From the NCBI GenBank assembly GCA_964410625.1, contig CAYPHY010000066.1, positions 1-20,593 of the forward strand: 20,593 bases of DNA, written 5' to 3'. Both the position numbers and the translations under genes were made by a program. This DNA is from CAYPHY01 sp964410625. GTDB taxonomy: Bacteria > Chloroflexota > Anaerolineae > Promineifilales > Promineifilaceae. The notes below the pieces were generated by a model that did not search any database, was not told where the DNA came from, and saw only the letters and a program-made list of their open reading frames with translations. Position 1 is the first letter of the stretch; each line of letters begins with the position of its first letter. Below are positions 6,150 through 13,230 of this stretch, in pieces.

Positions 6150-7991
6150 GCGCGTATCAGGCAGGGTAAAAAAGAAGGTCGTCTCTACACCAATTTCGCT
6201 CTCCGCCCAAATTCGGCCGCCCTGCATCTCCACCAACGCCTTGGCAATCGCCAGGCCCAAACCACTTCCCCCCGTCGCCCGCGCCCGCGATGTATCCACC
6301 CGGTAAAAGCGATCAAAGATAAACGGCAGATGTTCGGCCGCGATCCCCGGCCCGTTGTCGCTTACTGAAATCGTTAGAGATTGGAGATTGGAGATTGGAG
6401 ACTGAGAGATTGGGAGATTGGGAGATTGGGAGATTGGAGATTGATGCCAACCGGCTACTTGCCACTTGCCACCTGCCACCTGCCCCTTCTCCCCTGCCCC
6501 TCCGCTCCTCTGCTCCTCCGCGACCCGCACCACCACCCGCCCATTCGACAGCGTATGCGCCAGCGCATTTTGCAACAAGTTGCGTAACACCTGACCGGTA
6601 CGCTTGGCATCGGCCGTCACCAGCCGCAAATCCTCCGCCAACTCCACTTCCAGCGTAATGCCCTTTGCCTGGGCCAACGGCCGCACGCTCTGGACCGCCG
6701 GTTCAATGATGTCGGCGACATTTAACGGCCGCAGATCAAGCCGCAACTGTCCTGCCTCGGCCAACGACAACTCCTGTAGATCGTCCACCAGTCTTGACAG
6801 CAGGACGACTTCCTCATGCATGGTGTGCAGCGTTCCCCCGTCGGCCGCCAATACCCCATCCTGCACCGCCTCCAAATAGCCGCGAATGTTCGACAGCGGT
6901 GTGCGAAGTTCATGGGCGATGTCGGTGACCATATTGCGCCGCAACTCCTCTTGTCGCTGCAAGCCACCGGCCATGGCATTAAAGGCGTGGCCCAGTTGGC
7001 TGATCTCATCCTTCCCCACCACTTCCACACGCTGGTACAGGTCTCCTGTTTCCATTCGCCGCGCCGCTTCCGTCAGCCGTTGCACCGGTCGCAAAATCCG
7101 CTGCGACAACCCCAGACTCAACACCCCGGCCATAACAACCGCGCCAACGGCCGCCAGCCAGAAAAAGAGATTGACTGAGCCGATAAAAGTTTCCACCCCC
7201 TCCACACGCCCCTGCCCAACACCATAGCCAGGGGTAATTAGTGTCCGGGTCAAGATATAAGGTGGTTCTGGAGCCTCTGGTGCTGGAATGCCAGATTCTG
7301 GAACGCCAGATTCTGGACCTACAGAAAGGGAGCCAGTAAACGGCCGTTCCGTTAAAGACCACGCCGCGGCCAGGGCCGCATCCAGTTCCTGCCAATCTCC
7401 GTTGAAGCGAGCAATCAGTTCTGCTTCGTCTGTGGTTAAGGGAACAGGCACAACTCGCCAAGAGGGGGCTTTGATCTCTCCGGTACTTTCCAAAGGCACA
7501 GCTCGAAAATTCAAAACCGCCGAGGCGGGCGAGCGTTCGGGTAGAAGAAACGCTTCCGGCGGAAGCTCGGCAAAGGGCGCCGCCCCAACAAATACCTGCC
7601 CCTCCGCATCGGTTACTGTAATCGGGCGGCCGTAAGCTTCGCCAATGGCATCAACCAGAAGCTGTGCCTCTTCCGGCCTACTCCCTTGAAGCTGCGATTC
7701 TAATAGATGGGCGATTGCCCACTGATCGCGCTCAAGATCACCCAATACATAGCGGCCGAATGCATTGGTCGTGGAGCGATTGGCAAATAGGGACACAAAC
7801 ACCACGGCCACCACGGCCACGGTCATCAAGGTGAAAAACAGCCGCCAGCGTAAGCTGTGGCGAAGGCTGAAGGATGAAGGCTGAGAGCTGAGGGATGAGG
7901 GGTGAACGATGCGCCATCTACCGTCTGCCTTCGGCCGTATGCTGTCTTCTATTTTAGCACCGCCTTCATCCTTCATCCTTCTGCCCTTCAT
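6135..7991 (-). CDS. HAMP/HisKA sensor histidine kinase
   Basis: A membrane sensor kinase of about 618 residues, partner of the response regulator just upstream. Order: TM1 (about 48-70), extracytoplasmic sensor region (71-268), TM2 (about 275-297), HAMP (298-345), HisKA with H-box DIAHELRTPLSN (phosphorylated His360), then the HATPase domain with N-box NLLQNALAHT, G1 DNGPG (545-549), F-box PFIFDRFYRVD and G2 GGSGLGLA (574-581). All catalytic motifs are intact. Odd: between the N-box and G1 there is an in-frame insert of about 46 residues (494-539, containing QSPISQSPNLPISQSP) encoded by tandem-repeat DNA. The N-terminus is also repeat-encoded, so the start is uncertain: ATG 7991 has an AAGGG 7 nt upstream; 8030 and 7976 are alternatives. 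All overlap the regulator gene. Function is certain at class level; the signal is unknown. Confidence 0.9.
   Translation of the reverse strand: MKGRRMKDEGGAKIEDSIRPKADGRWRIVHPSSLSSQPSSFSLRHSLRWRLFFTLMTVAVVAVVFVSLFANRSTTNAFGRYVLGDLERDQWAIAHLLESQLQGSRPEEAQLLVDAIGEAYGRPITVTDAEGQVFVGAAPFAELPPEAFLLPERSPASAVLNFRAVPLESTGEIKAPSWRVVPVPLTTDEAELIARFNGDWQELDAALAAAWSLTERPFTGSLSVGPESGVPESGIPAPEAPEPPYILTRTLITPGYGVGQGRVEGVETFIGSVNLFFWLAAVGAVVMAGVLSLGLSQRILRPVQRLTEAARRMETGDLYQRVEVVGKDEISQLGHAFNAMAGGLQRQEELRRNMVTDIAHELRTPLSNIRGYLEAVQDGVLAADGGTLHTMHEEVVLLSRLVDDLQELSLAEAGQLRLDLRPLNVADIIEPAVQSVRPLAQAKGITLEVELAEDLRLVTADAKRTGQVLRNLLQNALAHTLSNGRVVVRVAEEQRSGGAGEKGQVAGGKWQVAGWHQSPISQSPNLPISQSPISNLQSLTISVSDNGPGIAAEHLPFIFDRFYRVDTSRARATGGSGLGLAIAKALVEMQGGRIWAESEIGVETTFFFTLPDTRSESV
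6375..6512 (-). repeat. Low-complexity repeat inserted within the kinase gene
   Basis: Plus strand 6376-6445 is a tandem array of gagattgg/gggagatt units (8-9 bp), and 6450-6512 is a second array of ccacctgcc/cccctgc/ctcctc units. Together they encode the extra segment in the kinase ATP-binding domain. The frame is kept and no stop arises. Similar units lie at 1095-1170. Confidence 0.85.
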
Positions 7992-8004
7992 CCTTCTGCC
8001 CTTG
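7858..8004. repeat. Low-complexity repeat at the regulator/kinase junction
   Basis: Two arrays of ggatgaagg/ggctgaga units (plus strand 7861-7903) and cttcatcc/ttctgccc units (7966-8004) flank a short unique stretch. They encode the last residues of the response regulator (QKDEGQKDEG) and the first 40 or so residues of the kinase, and so blur both gene ends. Confidence 0.75.
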
Positions 8005-8697
8005 TGCGGCAAACTTGTACCCGATGCCATAGACCGTTTGGATATAACGTGGATTCGATAAATCCGGTTCGATCTTCTTCCGTAGTTTCATCACATGGAC
8101 ATCCACTGTCCGGTCAAGGCCATCATAATCATAGCCAAACGCCTTTTCCACCAACTCCTCACGTGAAAAGGCGCGCCCCATCTCCTGCGCCATGGTTGAC
8201 AGCAGATCGAACTCCTTCGGTGTTAAGTAGATGGGTTTCCCAGCTAACTGCACTTCGTGGCTGGCAAGGTTGATATGCAACTCTCCGGCCTGAACTTCAT
8301 CGGGCGTTGCGGAGCCATTGAAACCGGCTCGGCGTAAGACCGCCCGCACACGGGCCACCACTTCCCGCGGGCTAAAGGGCTTGGTCACATAATCATCGGC
8401 GCCAATATCCAACCCCTGCAGCCGGTCGTCTTCAGTTGAACGGGCAGTGAGCATAATCACCGGGATCCCTGGTGGCGGCAGTTCGTGGCGCAAAATGCGG
8501 CAAACCGTCAGCCCATCCATCTCCGGCAACATCAAGTCCAGCAATAACAGATCGGGGAGTTGCTTTCGCGCCAGTTCCAGCCCTTCTCGGCCGTCATAGG
8601 CGGCCGTCACCACAAATCCAGCGCGTTCTAAATAGAGGCGCAGCAACTCGGCCGTTTTCCGATCATCTTCGACAACAAGAATTTTCGCTCTGCCCAT
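7966..8697 (-). CDS. OmpR-family response regulator
   Basis: A 243-residue two-component DNA-binding regulator. The receiver domain (1-120) has the acidic pair Asp11/Asp12, phospho-acceptor Asp54 in LLLLDLMLPEMDG, Thr84 and Lys106 (TKPF). The C-terminal winged helix (about 135-232) has the family-typical LTPKEFDLL, RTVDVHVMKLRKKIE and VYGIGYKF. The cognate kinase gene follows with overlapping ends. The start is set at ATG 8697 (MGRAKILVVEDD), where the receiver domain begins; the frame stays open to 8814, but that part is palindromic repeat DNA. The C-terminal tail after GYKF is repeat-encoded (two QKDEG units). Likely acts as transcription factor for nearby genes; the direct repeats at 10013 and 10087 are untested candidate sites. 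Confidence 0.93.
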   Translation of the reverse strand: MGRAKILVVEDDRKTAELLRLYLERAGFVVTAAYDGREGLELARKQLPDLLLLDLMLPEMDGLTVCRILRHELPPPGIPVIMLTARSTEDDRLQGLDIGADDYVTKPFSPREVVARVRAVLRRAGFNGSATPDEVQAGELHINLASHEVQLAGKPIYLTPKEFDLLSTMAQEMGRAFSREELVEKAFGYDYDGLDRTVDVHVMKLRKKIEPDLSNPRYIQTVYGIGYKFAAQGQKDEGQKDEG

Positions 8698-8715
8698 CTT
8701 TAGATTATAACAGTG

Positions 8716-8823
8716 GTTACGCAGATGACGCGGATAGGCAATAAGCATTGCACGCAGATAACGCGGATTCCTTTCTAAAAAAATCCGCGTTAATCTGCGA
8801 AGTATCCGCGCCATCTGCGTAAC
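8716..8823. repeat. Nested palindromic repeat upstream of the response regulator
   Basis: Outer arms at 8716-8736 and 8803-8823 are 21 nt long and complementary with one mismatch. Inner arms at 8753-8769 and 8782-8799 (cgcagat.aacgcggatt type) pair with a single indel. The two pairs share the units cgcagat and cgcggat, so the arms could pair in several registers. It lies between the LTxxEA-repeat gene and the regulator gene and could form a large cruciform or attenuator. Confidence 0.8.
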
Positions 8824-8828
8824 GCGTT

Positions 8829-9926
8829 CTACTCGGCCGATTCCAACAATGCCCCGCGCAACGATTCCAACATCTGGTCAGCTTCCGCCTGCGTCAGTCG
8901 CCCTTCCTCAACCGCTTTGCTCAGCTGTAACTCCAGTCGCTCCAGGAGATGGGCATCTCTCAGATGCTCTATCCGTCCCCCAGCAAAGATACCAGCATCC
9001 AGTTCAGGCAACTCCTCTAATGCTTCAAAGTGTAGTCCGGGTACCCCTATCATTCCCTCAACTGGAAACCCTTCGCCTATTGCTCCATCCGATCTTAAGT
9101 GTAATGCAGACCAGGGACTGGTATTAAACTCTTCCGCCTGTTTGCGGATCGCCTCCGCTTCTTCGGCCGTCAGCCGACCAGCCGCTACCGCATTATCCAA
9201 CACCTGTCCAACCGCCTCCTCCATCGTTTCCGAGTCGAGACCGCGAATCTCCACTCGCAATTCATTAAAGAAGTAGCTTGTTTCATCCTCCCCGACGGTT
9301 CGCTCATCGGGTGAACGCTCAATCGTAATCGCATCACCCACAATCGCTTGAAAGTCGGCCAGGATCGCTTCCACATCCGCTTCAGTTAATGTCCCTTCCT
9401 CCTTGGCAGCTTCCAGAGCGCGGATGAAGCCCAGTGGTCCGGCAACAAAGATGGGTTCTGCCCCTTCAAGCGCGGGCATTGCCATCGAAAAGGCCCTCCC
9501 CTCGGCTGCGCTGGCGGCGTTCTCTTCTATATCAGCGAGGATGTAGGCTGATTCTTCCTCGGTCAGCACGCCATTGGCAACGGCCGTTTCCAACGCTGTC
9601 TCTACCGATTTTCGGGAGTAAAGTGGGCCGGCCTCGGCAACGATAGCGTGCGGGAATCGGTGCCAAACCGCTTCCGGTTCTGCAGACACCTCTGCCTCCC
9701 CAGGCGCGGATGGCTCCTCCGGCGCAGTTGGTTCTTCCGGCGTTTCTGCTTCCTGGGCAAAGCTATAGGCGGCCAGGCCCAAACTCAGCAAGGCCCCAGC
9801 CAAGACCATCAAACCACCAATCAACAAGAGCAGCATTCGCCCTCTTCGCGGCTTTTTATGGCTACCCTCATCAACCACATCAACCACATCAACCATTTCC
9901 ATCTCTTTTTGCACTTGTTCGTCCAT
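8829..9926 (-). CDS. Exported single-span protein with four LTxxEA helical repeats
   Basis: A 365-residue protein: a short acidic cytoplasmic start, basic KKPRRGR, one membrane span (31-56), a Glu/Pro/Ala-rich linker (58-86) and an extracytoplasmic part. Four copies of a helix-turn-helix unit with pattern AvxxGxLTxxEAxxIL occur at about 107-135 (NGVLTEEES), 168-195 (EGTLTEADV), 236-266 (AGRLTAEEA) and 328-357 (EGRLTQAEA). The unit resembles the short repeats of DUF2680/YckD-type or SHOCT-like segments; this is similarity of pattern only. It lies upstream of a two-component pair in the same direction, 131 bp apart across a palindromic repeat. Start ATG 9926 has GGAG 8 nt upstream. The first 20 codons include three near-copies of a 9-bp unit. 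Function unknown; an envelope-stress or periplasmic accessory role is a guess. Confidence 0.7.
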   Translation of the reverse strand: MDEQVQKEMEMVDVVDVVDEGSHKKPRRGRMLLLLIGGLMVLAGALLSLGLAAYSFAQEAETPEEPTAPEEPSAPGEAEVSAEPEAVWHRFPHAIVAEAGPLYSRKSVETALETAVANGVLTEEESAYILADIEENAASAAEGRAFSMAMPALEGAEPIFVAGPLGFIRALEAAKEEGTLTEADVEAILADFQAIVGDAITIERSPDERTVGEDETSYFFNELRVEIRGLDSETMEEAVGQVLDNAVAAGRLTAEEAEAIRKQAEEFNTSPWSALHLRSDGAIGEGFPVEGMIGVPGLHFEALEELPELDAGIFAGGRIEHLRDAHLLERLELQLSKAVEEGRLTQAEADQMLESLRGALLESAE

Positions 9927-9948
9927 TGATCACACTCCAATCACTTTT

Positions 9949-9971
9949 GTAGCGCGGGTTGTTTTACCCGC
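9949..9971 (+). repeat. GTAG-anchored hairpin
   Basis: GTAG is followed by a 6-bp stem gcgggt/acccgc (9954-9959 and 9966-9971) with loop tgtttt. It has the same plan and loop type as the hairpin at 12302-12324. It lies within the 5' leader of the LTxxEA-repeat gene on the other strand. Confidence 0.6.
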
Positions 9972-10005
9972 AAATCAGTTTTGCTATGAGTACTCATCCG
10001 CCCGC

Positions 10006-10034
10006 ATTATAAACAATCACCCATGAAGATTTGA
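10006..10034 (-). promoter_or_regulatory. Possible promoter of the LTxxEA-repeat gene
   Basis: A perfect TATAAT (minus strand, 10011 to 10006) lies 80 bp upstream of ATG 9926. At 17 nt the -35 position reads TCAAAT, a poor match, so an activator might be needed. The spacer coincides with the first copy of the 16-nt direct repeat. Confidence 0.35.
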
Positions 10035-10102
10035 TGAAGCTATCAATGGTCGTACAGGGAACAACGGCCGTCTCGAAAACTGCTTGACAATCACCCTTGA
10101 AG
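10013..10102 (+). repeat. 16-nt direct repeat in two divergent promoters
   Basis: acaatcacccatgaag (10013-10028) and acaatcacccttgaag (10087-10102) match at 15 of 16 positions and lie 74 bp (about seven helical turns) apart. Each falls in the spacer of one of the two divergent promoters. They could be operator sites for a shared regulator. Confidence 0.5.
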
Positions 10103-10111
10103 GCGTATACT
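10084..10111 (+). promoter_or_regulatory. Sigma70-like promoter of the acyltransferase gene
   Basis: TTGACA (10084-10089) and TATACT (10106-10111) are 16 nt apart. This is the best promoter match in the window, about 95 bp upstream of the start codon at 10207. Confidence 0.65.
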
Positions 10112-10206
10112 GACCACACCGTTCAGGGCTAAAGTTGATGGCCCTGTTACCAGCCCGAACATCCCGGTTTCGATCCAATTTGAAAGATAAATCACACCTA
10201 TAAACT

Positions 10207-11637
10207 ATGGCCCTACAAGTAACACCCCTCTCCAATGTTGACGCGGCGTGGTTGAAGATGGAAGACCCGACCAATTTAATGATGGTTTCGGGAATTATGA
10301 CCTTTGCCCAACCGGTGGATATAGACTATTTGCGCGACCTCATCCAATATCGGCTGCTGCAATTCCGGCGTTTTCGCCAGCGGGTGGTGCGGCCGTCGCT
10401 GCCGCTCGCCCCATCTTATTGGGAAGACGATCCGAACTTCAATCTTGATTCCCACATTCACCGCATCGCCTTGCCCGCCCCCGGCGATCAGGCTGCCTTG
10501 CAGGAAGTCGCCAGCGATCTGATGTCTACCCCGCTCGACTTCTCCAAACCGCTCTGGCAGATCCACGTGATTGACGGCTTTGGCAAGGGGGGTGCCTTAA
10601 TGGTACGTCTACACCATTGCATCGCCGATGGCATCGCCCTGGTAGGCGTTCTGTTGGCATTGACCGATCTTTCTGAGGGTGCGACCCGTCCCGAACCGCC
10701 GGAAATCACTGTAGACGAAGAGAGCGTTGATGATAGGTCACTGTCGAGCGATGGTTTCCAGGCCAGTTTGCAAGCGATGAACCAGCGCACGCGCACGGCG
10801 TTGAAATTCGGCCGTCGCATCGGCCGCCGTCTGTTGCTAGAGGGGATTGAAACATTTCTTGACCATGATCGGCCGCGCCAGTTGGCAAACAACAGCATTG
10901 ACTATAGCTATCGCCTCAGCAAAATCCTCCTTCGCGCCACCGACCCGCAAACCCCCTTTAAGGGGCAACTGGGCGTTGCCAAACGCGTCGCCTGGTCCTG
11001 CCCTGTGCCGCTAAACGAAGTGAAAGCGATCCGCAAGGCACTAGGCGGCACGGTCAATGATGTGCTCATCGCTTCCGTAACCGGCGGCTTGCGTCGCTAT
11101 CTGGAAGAAAAAGGGGAAGATGTCGAAGGCATGGACGTGACGGCGGTTGTCCCCGTCAACCTGCGCAGACCGGAAGAGATGACGGAGTTGGGCAATAAAT
11201 TTGGCCTCGTCTTTCTCTCCTTGCCCGTCGGTGTCGAAAGTCCCCGCGACCGGCTGACCGAAGTCCGCAGGCGAATGGACGCCATCAAGGATTCGCCAGA
11301 GGCCAGTGTCGCCCTCGATGTGCTGAGTATCCTCGGCATGTCCCCACAGACGGTGCAAGAGATATTTGTCGGCATCATCGGTTCGCGGGCAACGGCCGTG
11401 CTCACCAACGTCCCCGGCCCGCCGATCCCCCTCTACCTGGCCGGGCAACCCATCGAAACGATCATGTTCTGGGTTCCTCAATCCGGCCGTTTGGGCATGG
11501 GCATCAGCATTCTCAGCTACGCCGGAAACGTCTATCTCGGTCTGGCCACCGACGCCGCCCTCGTCCCCGACCCAGAAGCGATCATCGAACATTTCTATGA
11601 GGAACACGGCCGCCTGCTGGCACTAGCGAATAGGTAA
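10207..11637 (+). CDS. Wax ester synthase/diacylglycerol O-acyltransferase family protein
   Basis: A 476-residue member of the bacterial WS/DGAT family, which transfers acyl groups from acyl-CoA to diacylglycerol or long-chain alcohols and makes storage lipid at the membrane face. It opens with PLSNVDAAWLKMEDPTN, the family N-terminus. The catalytic HHxxxDG is HHCIADG at 136-142 (His137 the presumed base). Later motifs GTVNDVLIASVTGGLRRYL, the PVNLR segment and TNVPGPPIPLYLAG are also typical, and the length is usual. It has its own promoter but no clear Shine-Dalgarno before ATG 10207. The TAA stop is the start of a GTAACGCG hairpin repeat, after which a Uma2 gene follows. Activity on wax esters versus triacylglycerol cannot be told, and some family members have other acyl acceptors. 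Confidence 0.9.
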   Translation: MALQVTPLSNVDAAWLKMEDPTNLMMVSGIMTFAQPVDIDYLRDLIQYRLLQFRRFRQRVVRPSLPLAPSYWEDDPNFNLDSHIHRIALPAPGDQAALQEVASDLMSTPLDFSKPLWQIHVIDGFGKGGALMVRLHHCIADGIALVGVLLALTDLSEGATRPEPPEITVDEESVDDRSLSSDGFQASLQAMNQRTRTALKFGRRIGRRLLLEGIETFLDHDRPRQLANNSIDYSYRLSKILLRATDPQTPFKGQLGVAKRVAWSCPVPLNEVKAIRKALGGTVNDVLIASVTGGLRRYLEEKGEDVEGMDVTAVVPVNLRRPEEMTELGNKFGLVFLSLPVGVESPRDRLTEVRRRMDAIKDSPEASVALDVLSILGMSPQTVQEIFVGIIGSRATAVLTNVPGPPIPLYLAGQPIETIMFWVPQSGRLGMGISILSYAGNVYLGLATDAALVPDPEAIIEHFYEEHGRLLALANR

Positions 11638-11680
11638 CGCGACTCAGAGGTTCGCTTTGCGATTCGGTGAATCGTGCTAC
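11634..11680. repeat. Paired GTAR hairpins (GTAACGCG...CGTGCTAC)
   Basis: The element begins GTAACGCG and ends CGTGCTAC, the inverse orientation of GTAGCACG. Its left half has a weak 4-bp stem (gcga at 11639-11642 with tcgc at 11652-11655). The right half has a perfect 6-bp stem, cgattc/gaatcg (11660-11665 and 11669-11674). The stop codon of the acyltransferase gene is the TAA of the leading GTAA. Confidence 0.6.
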
Positions 11681-11693
11681 GAAGAGGTTGACC

Positions 11694-12305
11694 ATGATTG
11701 ACACGCCTATATTGACTGAAATACCACCGATAGTCATGAAACTTGAACCTATCATTCAAATGACGGATGAAGAGTTCTACGAGTTTTGCCAGCTAAATCC
11801 AGAACTGCGCCTGGAGCGCACAGCCAAAGGGGAAGTAATCATTATGTCACCGGCGGGAGGAGCAACCGGACATCGTAATGCCCTTCTAACGATTGCCTTT
11901 GGGCTATGGGCCGAACGCAATGGCGAAGGAGTCATCTTTGAATCATCAACCGGCTTTAATCTCCCTAAGGGAGGAACACGCTCCCCAGATGTGGCATGGG
12001 TACGTCGCGAGCAACTGACGCCGCTCACGTCAGAAGAGAAGCAAGGCTTCTTGCCCTTATGTCCAGACTTTGTGCTTGAACTGCGCTCCCCAAGCGACCG
12101 GGTAGTTGACCTGCAAAAGAAAATGGCAGAATATATAGCCAATGGCGCACGACTCGGTTGGCTGCTTGTTCCAGAGACACGCAGCGTCTATGTCTATCGC
12201 CCCGGCCGCAAACCGCAACACCTGCAAGACGTCACCACTATCTCCGGCGATCCCGACCTCCCCGGCTTCACGCTCGATCTGTCCCCCATCTGGCAACCCC
12301 TGTAA
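11694..12305 (+). CDS. Uma2 family (DUF820) nuclease-like protein
   Basis: A 203-residue protein of the Uma2/DUF820 family, which has the PD-(D/E)XK nuclease fold and is greatly expanded in cyanobacteria and Chloroflexota; its biological role is still unclear. Visible family features are MTDEEFYEFCQLNPELRLERT near the start, the strand KGEVIIMSP, the active-site region SPDVAWVRRE and, further on, FVLELRSPSDR (usual E-x-K/R-S core) and KMAEYIANGARLGWLLVP. ATG 11694 is chosen because GAAGAGG lies 6 nt upstream; an in-frame GTG at 11667 lies inside a hairpin repeat and is unlikely. The TAA stop lies in the GTAACGCGG that begins the next hairpin repeat. The gene lies between repeat elements on both sides, so it may be an individually mobile or recently placed cassette (inference). 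Confidence 0.88.
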   Translation: MIDTPILTEIPPIVMKLEPIIQMTDEEFYEFCQLNPELRLERTAKGEVIIMSPAGGATGHRNALLTIAFGLWAERNGEGVIFESSTGFNLPKGGTRSPDVAWVRREQLTPLTSEEKQGFLPLCPDFVLELRSPSDRVVDLQKKMAEYIANGARLGWLLVPETRSVYVYRPGRKPQHLQDVTTISGDPDLPGFTLDLSPIWQPL

Positions 12306-12359
12306 CGCGGATTGTTTATCCGCGCATAGCGACCGGGTAGGGTAAACAACCCGGCCTAC
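12302..12359. repeat. Paired GTAR hairpins between the Uma2 and methyltransferase genes
   Basis: GTAA is followed by a 7-bp stem cgcggat/atccgcg (12306-12312 and 12318-12324) with loop tgttt. In the opposite orientation a GTAGG-led 6-bp stem, ccgggt/acccgg, lies at 12333-12354 and ends in CCTAC. The leading GTAA supplies the Uma2 stop codon, and the element ends 13 bp before the methyltransferase start. Confidence 0.7.
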
Positions 12360-12372
12360 AATTTCCAACCCC

Positions 12373-13176
12373 ATGCCCCTTCAACCCCACTCCCCCGCCT
12401 GGTATGACCGCCTGGCGACGATGCAAGCTGGATACTCCTACCCCTGGCAGTCGAAACTCGCCCCGGATAATGGCGAAGACACCTATCTGCGTCTGGTTCA
12501 CGAACAGCTTCGACCTGATATTGATGTGCTGGATGTCGGCTGTGGTCATGGGGAAGTGCCATTGGCCCTTGCCCCTTTCGTCCGCACTGTCTTTGCTTAC
12601 GATCGCGTGCCATCCTATATCGAAATGGCACAATCGGCCGCCACCGAACGCGCCCTCACCAACGCCACCTTCCTCTGCTACGACTCGTCGGTCAATGACT
12701 CCTCGGCCGATGTACACGCAACACCCCACATACCGGCCGATGACAACAGCTTCGATCTACTGCTCTCCCGTCGTGGCCCGCTACACTGGCTGGAAGACGC
12801 TCGCCGCGTCGCTCGCCCTGGTGCGGTCATCATCCAACTAAACCCGATGTACCCGCCACCGCCCATCTGGAATGACCGGCTACCCGTGCCATTACGCCGC
12901 CCCATCCCCGGCCCTTCAACGATGCGCGATGCGGTGGAACGGCGGCTGGCAAACGGCCGACTCACTATCCATAGCTGCTGGACCTTTGAAGTACCGGAAT
13001 ATTTCCCGGACATTGAGCAACTCTACCGGTTCCTCAGTTGGGGCTATGCACCGGAGGAAGTGCCTTCTTTTGCTGAAGTACGGCCGTTGCTCGCAGACAT
13101 CTTCGCCGAGCATGGTACGGCCGATGGTCTCCCCCTCCGCCACAGCCGCCTGCTCTGGAAAGCGATTGTAGACTGA
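12373..13176 (+). CDS. Class I SAM-dependent methyltransferase
   Basis: A 267-residue protein with a Rossmann-type methyltransferase core. Motif I is VLDVGCGHGEVPLAL (52-66), motif II ends in AYDRV with acidic Asp77, and the later DNSFDLLLSRRGPLHW is the usual motif IV region; RVARPGAVIIQLNP follows as post-motif strand. The C-terminal third has aromatic and acidic stretches (PEYFPDIEQLYRFLSWGYAPEEVP) that resemble uncharacterised methyltransferases of the Methyltransf_11 type. The substrate cannot be predicted. No Shine-Dalgarno precedes ATG 12373, and a hairpin repeat ends 13 bp before it, so translation may depend on the upstream message or a leaderless transcript. Same strand as its neighbours but no evidence of shared function. 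Confidence 0.82.
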   Translation: MPLQPHSPAWYDRLATMQAGYSYPWQSKLAPDNGEDTYLRLVHEQLRPDIDVLDVGCGHGEVPLALAPFVRTVFAYDRVPSYIEMAQSAATERALTNATFLCYDSSVNDSSADVHATPHIPADDNSFDLLLSRRGPLHWLEDARRVARPGAVIIQLNPMYPPPPIWNDRLPVPLRRPIPGPSTMRDAVERRLANGRLTIHSCWTFEVPEYFPDIEQLYRFLSWGYAPEEVPSFAEVRPLLADIFAEHGTADGLPLRHSRLLWKAIVD

Positions 13177-13209
13177 GAGTATCTGTAGGACACCGATTCA
13201 CGTAGATTA

Positions 13210-13230
13210 GTACAGATTTCTTCTCTGTAC
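13210..13230 (+). other. Small hairpin between the methyltransferase and TPR genes
   Basis: gtacaga (13210-13216) and tctgtac (13224-13230) form a perfect 7-bp stem with the loop tttcttc. There is no T-run afterwards. The 150-bp gap also holds a TACAAT (13257-13262) that could serve as a -10 box, without a recognisable -35. Confidence 0.35.

Noticed and set aside
6376..6445. CRISPR or frameshift site in the kinase gene
   Set aside because: The short units have no spacers and the kinase frame remains open with all motifs downstream, so it is a low-complexity insert.
8698..8814. 39 extra N-terminal codons of the response regulator
   Set aside because: Encoded by a palindromic repeat; the receiver domain starts right after ATG 8697.
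11667..11693. GTG start of the Uma2 gene at 11667
   Set aside because: It lies inside a hairpin repeat; ATG 11694 has a good ribosome site.
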